Origin: Streptomyces griseocarneus
Lineage (GTDB): Bacteria; Actinomycetota; Actinomycetes; Streptomycetales; Streptomycetaceae
Direction of reading: 5' to 3'
Length of the DNA stretch: 64,000 bases
Assembly (NCBI RefSeq): GCF_014655595.1
Contig: NZ_BNBL01000003.1
Location: 255,877 to 319,876, forward strand
The position numbers were made by a program, and so were the translations under genes. Below are positions 61,601-64,000 of the stretch, piece after piece (the stretch's first letter is position 1; each line of letters begins with the position of its first letter). The notes under the pieces are model-generated. The model saw only the letters and a list, made by a program, of their open reading frames with translations, had not been told where the DNA came from and ran no database searches.

Positions 61601-63567
61601 AGCGGCTGGTGGCCGAGGCCGCCGAGCTGGTGGAGACCGCCACGGCGGACGCCGCCCGGCTCGAGGGCGAGGCCCGCGAGGCGGCAGAGGCCCACCGGTC
61701 GCAGGCCGAGGCGGACGCGGACCGGCTGCGTGCCGAGGCGGCCCGTACGGTCGACGAGGCGCGCGAGGCGGCCAACGCCCAGCGCACGGAGGCCGCGCAG
61801 CAGGCGGACGAGCTCATCGCGAAGGCGGCGAGCGAGGCGGAGAAGATGGCCGCCGAGGCCGCCCGCACCCTGGACGAGGCCCGTGAGGCCGCCGAGGCCC
61901 AGCGGGCCGAGGCGGGCGAGCTGGCCGAGCGTGCCCTGGCCGAGGCCGCCGAGGAGGCGGAGCGGCTGCGTGCGGCCGCCGTCGAGAAGAAGGCCAAGGC
62001 CGACGAGCAGGCCGACGCCGTGGTCGCCAAGGCGACGGCCGAGGCCGAGCGGCTGGTGGCGGACGCGTCCGCGAAGGCGCAGCAGATGCGCACGGACGCC
62101 TCCGACGCGCTGGCGTCGGCGGAGCAGGACGCGGCGCGTACGCGCGCCGAGGCCCGCGAGGACGCGAACAAGATCCGGTCCGAGGGCCGGGCCGAGGCCG
62201 ACCGCATCGTCAACGAGGCGGCGGAGCTGACGGCTTCGGCGCAGGACGACGCCGATCAGATCGTGGACAAGGCCCGCCAGGCGGCGAACGCCCGCCGGGC
62301 TGAGGCAGCGCAGCAGGCGGACGAGCTCATCGCGAAGGCGACGAGCGAGGCGGAGAAGATGGCCGCCGAGGCCGGCCTGGCCCTCGAGGAGGCCCGCGAG
62401 GCCGCCGATGCCCACCGTGCGCAGGCCGCCGAGCAGGCCGAGCGTGCCGTCGCCGAGGCGGAGGCCGCGGCGACGCGGCTGCGCTCGGACGCGGACGAGG
62501 CGCTGGAGAGCGCCCGCCGGGAGGCGGCGCGCACCACCGACGAGGCGCGCGAGGCCGCGAACGCCCGTCGTGCGGAGGCCGCCGAGCAGGCGGACACCCT
62601 GGTCGCCGAGGCGACGGCGGAGGCGGAGCGGATGGCCGCCGAGGCCGCCGAGGCGCTGGCCGCCGCGCAGGAGAACGCCAACAGCACGCGGGCCGACTCC
62701 GCGCGGATCAAGGCCGACGCCGTCCAGGAGGCGGAGCGGCTGCGCGCCGAGGCCCGTGCCGAGGGCGAGCGGACGATCGACCAGGCCCGGGACGCGGGCG
62801 CCAGGAAGCTGGCGGACGCGGCCGAGCAGGCGGACGCGCTGGTCGCCAAGGCGCAGGAGGAGGCGGTACGGGCCGCCACGGCCGCCGAGGAGCAGGCCGA
62901 CGCCATGGTGGGCGCCGCCCGCAAGGAGGCCGAGCGGATCGTCAAGGAGGCCACCGGCGAGGGCAACGCGCTGGTGGAGCAGGCCCGTACGGACGCCAAC
63001 ACCATGCTCGCCGAGGCGCGTGGGGACGCCACCGCCATAAGGGAGCGGGCCGAGGAGCTGCGCTCCCGGATCGAGACCGACGTCGAGGAGCTGCACGAGC
63101 GGGCCCGCCGGGAGGCGGCCGAGGCGATGCAGTCGGCGGGCGAGCGCTGCGACAAGCTGGTCGCTGCCGCCACCGAGCAGCTGACGGAGGCGGAGGAGAA
63201 GGCGGAGAAGCTGATCTCCAACGCCCAGAGCGAGGCCAGCAAGGTGCGCATCACCGCCGTGAAGAAGGCGGACGCCCTCATCAAGGAGGCCGAGCAGAAG
63301 AAGACGGCCGCTGTACGCGAGGCCGAGCGCCTGCGCACCGAGGCTCGGGAGGAGGCCGCGCGCCTTCTCGAGGAGGGGAAGCGGGAGTTGGAGGTCCTGG
63401 TCCGCCGTCGCGAGGACATTCAGGCCGAGATTTCCCGTGTCCAGGACGTGTTGGAAGCGTTGGAATCATTTGAGTCCCCGGGGGCGGGTGGCTCCAAGGA
63501 CGGCGGGGTGAAGGCGGCGGCCGGTGTCGGCGCAACTCGATCGGGTGGCAAGCAGGACCGAAAGTAG
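58636..63567 (+). CDS. scy: Scy, polar-growth organising coiled-coil protein
   Basis: A 1643-aa cytoskeletal scaffold that marks hyphal tips with DivIVA and FilP. The N-terminus after a short Arg-rich start is FEAEMKRLKTEREKAVQHAD, then GYQVEVLRAKLHEARRNL and YDSADIGYQAEQLLRNAQIQ, characteristic of Scy. The rest is an almost unbroken coiled coil rich in Ala, Glu, Arg, with 40-aa repeats at 61267-61986, and a flexible Gly/Lys tail. It is about 300 residues longer than S. coelicolor Scy (1326 aa, from memory). The start may be the ATG at 58636 or the GTG at 58648, which matches the S. coelicolor N-terminus RGYE. filP follows 124 bp later. Confidence 0.95.
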   Translation: MDRAVRGYERQESQLEEADHLSKFEAEMKRLKTEREKAVQHADDLGYQVEVLRAKLHEARRNLAHRPAYDSADIGYQAEQLLRNAQIQAEQLRTDAERELREARAQTQRLLQEQAERQARMEAELHAEAVARRQRLDEELNERRRTVESHVNENVAWAEQLRARTESQARRLLEESRTEAEQALAAARTEAQRLTEQASSRLGAAAEEARAEAEAILRRARTDAERLLSAASAQAQEATDHAEQLRTSTSAESDQARTAATEMTRTAETRLQEADTALREARAEADKLVAEAKEAASRRLAGAESDNEQRTRTARAEIARLVSEATKEAEALKAEAEQLRADAAAEAERLVAEAAEKARSAVAEDSAAALAKAARTAEEVLAKASEDALATTKAAAAEAERIRGEAEAEAERLREQAADTAEQLKGEAKDDTKEYRARTVELQEEARRLRGEAEQLRAEAVAEGERIRGEARREALQQIEEAASTAEELLGKAKANAEETRAGATAESERVRTEAAERAATLRKQAEEALERARAEAEEMAEEAEDHAERTRTEAAEAARRTREEAEQAARARAEEAAAELARLQSEAEQRVESAETALREARAEAERLRRETAEESERLRTESAERVRALREQAEDEAERLRAEAAEEAAGARAEGEATAARLVSEAEEESERLRTEAQESADRLRAEANAAAERTAAEAAEALAAAQEEATRRRREAEELLGDARSEAQAEREAAHEQSEELLASARKRVAEAQEEGRRLVEEAEQRASELVAAAEQTAQQVRDAVAGLHEQAEEEIAGLRSAAEHNAERTVTDAQIEADRVRAEAYAERERADEEAAATRAEAKAAAEAAKELAERTVAEAIAEGSRVEAEAARVLDEAREAANARRTEAAGQADELIAEASKEAERLRAEAARALEEAREAADAQRAEAGEQARVALAEAGEEAERLRTEAARTVDEAREAANARRTEAAQQADELIAEATNEAERLVAEAAELVETATADAARLEGEAREAAEAHRSQAEADADRLRAEAARTVDEAREAANAQRTEAAQQADELIAKAASEAEKMAAEAARTLDEAREAAEAQRAEAGELAERALAEAAEEAERLRAAAVEKKAKADEQADAVVAKATAEAERLVADASAKAQQMRTDASDALASAEQDAARTRAEAREDANKIRSEGRAEADRIVNEAAELTASAQDDADQIVDKARQAANARRAEAAQQADELIAKATSEAEKMAAEAGLALEEAREAADAHRAQAAEQAERAVAEAEAAATRLRSDADEALESARREAARTTDEAREAANARRAEAAEQADTLVAEATAEAERMAAEAAEALAAAQENANSTRADSARIKADAVQEAERLRAEARAEGERTIDQARDAGARKLADAAEQADALVAKAQEEAVRAATAAEEQADAMVGAARKEAERIVKEATGEGNALVEQARTDANTMLAEARGDATAIRERAEELRSRIETDVEELHERARREAAEAMQSAGERCDKLVAAATEQLTEAEEKAEKLISNAQSEASKVRITAVKKADALIKEAEQKKTAAVREAERLRTEAREEAARLLEEGKRELEVLVRRREDIQAEISRVQDVLEALESFESPGAGGSKDGGVKAAAGVGATRSGGKQDRK
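61267..61986 (+). repeat. scy: Six 120-bp (40-aa) tandem repeats inside scy
   Basis: Codons beginning at 61267, 61387, 61507, 61627, 61747 and 61867 start copies of a unit like TVDEAREAANARRTEAAQQA followed by DELIAEATNEAERLRAEAAR. The fourth copy is diverged (LVETATADAARLEGEAREAA). The period is exactly 120 bp. Forty residues equal three hendecads plus one heptad, so the coiled-coil phase is kept. Related but irregular units continue to about 62700. Confidence 0.85.
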
Positions 63568-63691
63568 CCACTCAATCGAGGGGTCATTTTCCAGATTCCC
63601 CCACCGTCTACCACCATCTGCTCGATGACACGCCGCTCACGCCCCTAGGATTCGCTCTATCACCTCACAGGTCTCCAATGACAGGAACCCC

Positions 63692-64000
63692 ATGAGCGAC
63701 ACTTCCTCCCCCTTCGGCTTCGAGTTGGTGCGGCGTGGATACGACCGCGGCCAGGTGGACGACCGCATTACGAAGCTCGTAGCGGACCGTGACAGCGCAC
63801 TGGCCCGGATCACTTCTCTGGAAAAGCGCATCGAGGAGCTGCACCTCGAAACGCAGAACGCTCAGGCCCAGATCAATGACGCCGAGCCGTCGTACGCGGG
63901 GCTCGGGGCGCGGGTCGAGAAGATCCTCAGGCTGGCCGAGGAAGAGGCCAAGGACCTGCGTGAGGAGGCCCGGCGGGCCGCCGAGCAGCACCGCGAGCTG
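63692..64000 (+). CDS. filP: FilP, intermediate-filament-like protein, 5' part
   Basis: The first 103 residues of the cytoskeletal filament protein that works with Scy and DivIVA at growing tips. The opening SDTSSPFGFELVRRGYDRGQ, then VDDRITKLVADRDSALARIT, SLEKRIEELHLETQNAQAQI and GLGARVEKILRLAEEEAKDL match FilP of S. coelicolor closely, including the head motif FELVRRGYDR shared with DivIVA. The coiled coil continues out of the window, so the 3' end is missing. The ATG at 63692 follows CAGGAA. Confidence 0.93.
   Translation, partial: MSDTSSPFGFELVRRGYDRGQVDDRITKLVADRDSALARITSLEKRIEELHLETQNAQAQINDAEPSYAGLGARVEKILRLAEEEAKDLREEARRAAEQHREL

Noticed and set aside
61267..61986. DNA-level repeat element or mobile sequence in scy
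   Set aside because: The repeats are in frame, 40 aa each, and fit the coiled-coil protein; no mobile element features.
58513..63096. 1527-aa open frame antisense to scy
   Set aside because: It mirrors the Ala/Glu/Arg repeats of scy and reads Gly/Leu/Arg low complexity, without a domain or ribosome site.

Overview
The window is chromosomal DNA of a Streptomyces-type actinomycete. The GC content is very high, nearly every third codon position is G or C, GTG starts are common, and the backbone gene order matches, from memory, the Streptomyces coelicolor core segment running from treS/pep2/glgBI (about SCO5442-5440) to scy/filP (SCO5397/5396). No rRNA, tRNA, IS element or CRISPR array was seen.

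Region by region: 1-5.5 kb holds the end of the trehalose/alpha-glucan (GlgE-type) pathway: treS (3' part only), maltokinase and branching enzyme. 5.5-21.3 kb is accessory. It has an MFS exporter with a divergent TetR and a double operator, two small secreted proteins, a four-gene leftward terpenoid operon (short-chain cis-prenyltransferase, class I terpene cyclase, AveC-like membrane protein, P450), a decayed TetR, small enzymes, a Scr1-type regulator with a DUF397 partner, three frameshifted genes and a tectonin-type beta-propeller. 21.7-34.5 kb holds a DUF899 protein, a dicarboxylate carrier with a divergent CitA/CitB-type two-component system, a sugar ABC importer whose two permease genes lie 4.4 kb apart, two Hrp1-like CBS proteins and a PIN/antitoxin pair.

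34.7-44.4 kb is an ABC/FtsX exporter and a central carbon block: pfkA, pta, ackA, pyk. 44.4-49.3 kb carries a secreted Ser/Pro-rich protein with DUF6114 and DUF6230 partners, a thioredoxin-TPR chaperone and a TetR. 49.3-58.5 kb groups acyl-CoA metabolism (icmA, meaB, acetoacetyl-CoA thiolase, mce) around MarR regulators, two DUF3817 membrane proteins, a thiamine-binding-like protein and three AIM24-family genes. The right end is polar growth machinery: a very long Scy coiled coil and the start of filP.

The best candidate for an undescribed system is the terpenoid operon. Its prenyltransferase resembles the Z-farnesyl diphosphate synthase Rv1086 rather than an all-E synthase, so the cyclase may use a cis-prenyl substrate, and the product would then meet an AveC-like protein and a P450. 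A second window-wide signal is a set of 9-15 bp tandem repeat arrays at or just after stop codons of leftward genes. Several strong dyads (7201-7236, 23889-23926, 48507-48529, 51030-51053 and a pair in 47228-47371) mark probable operators.
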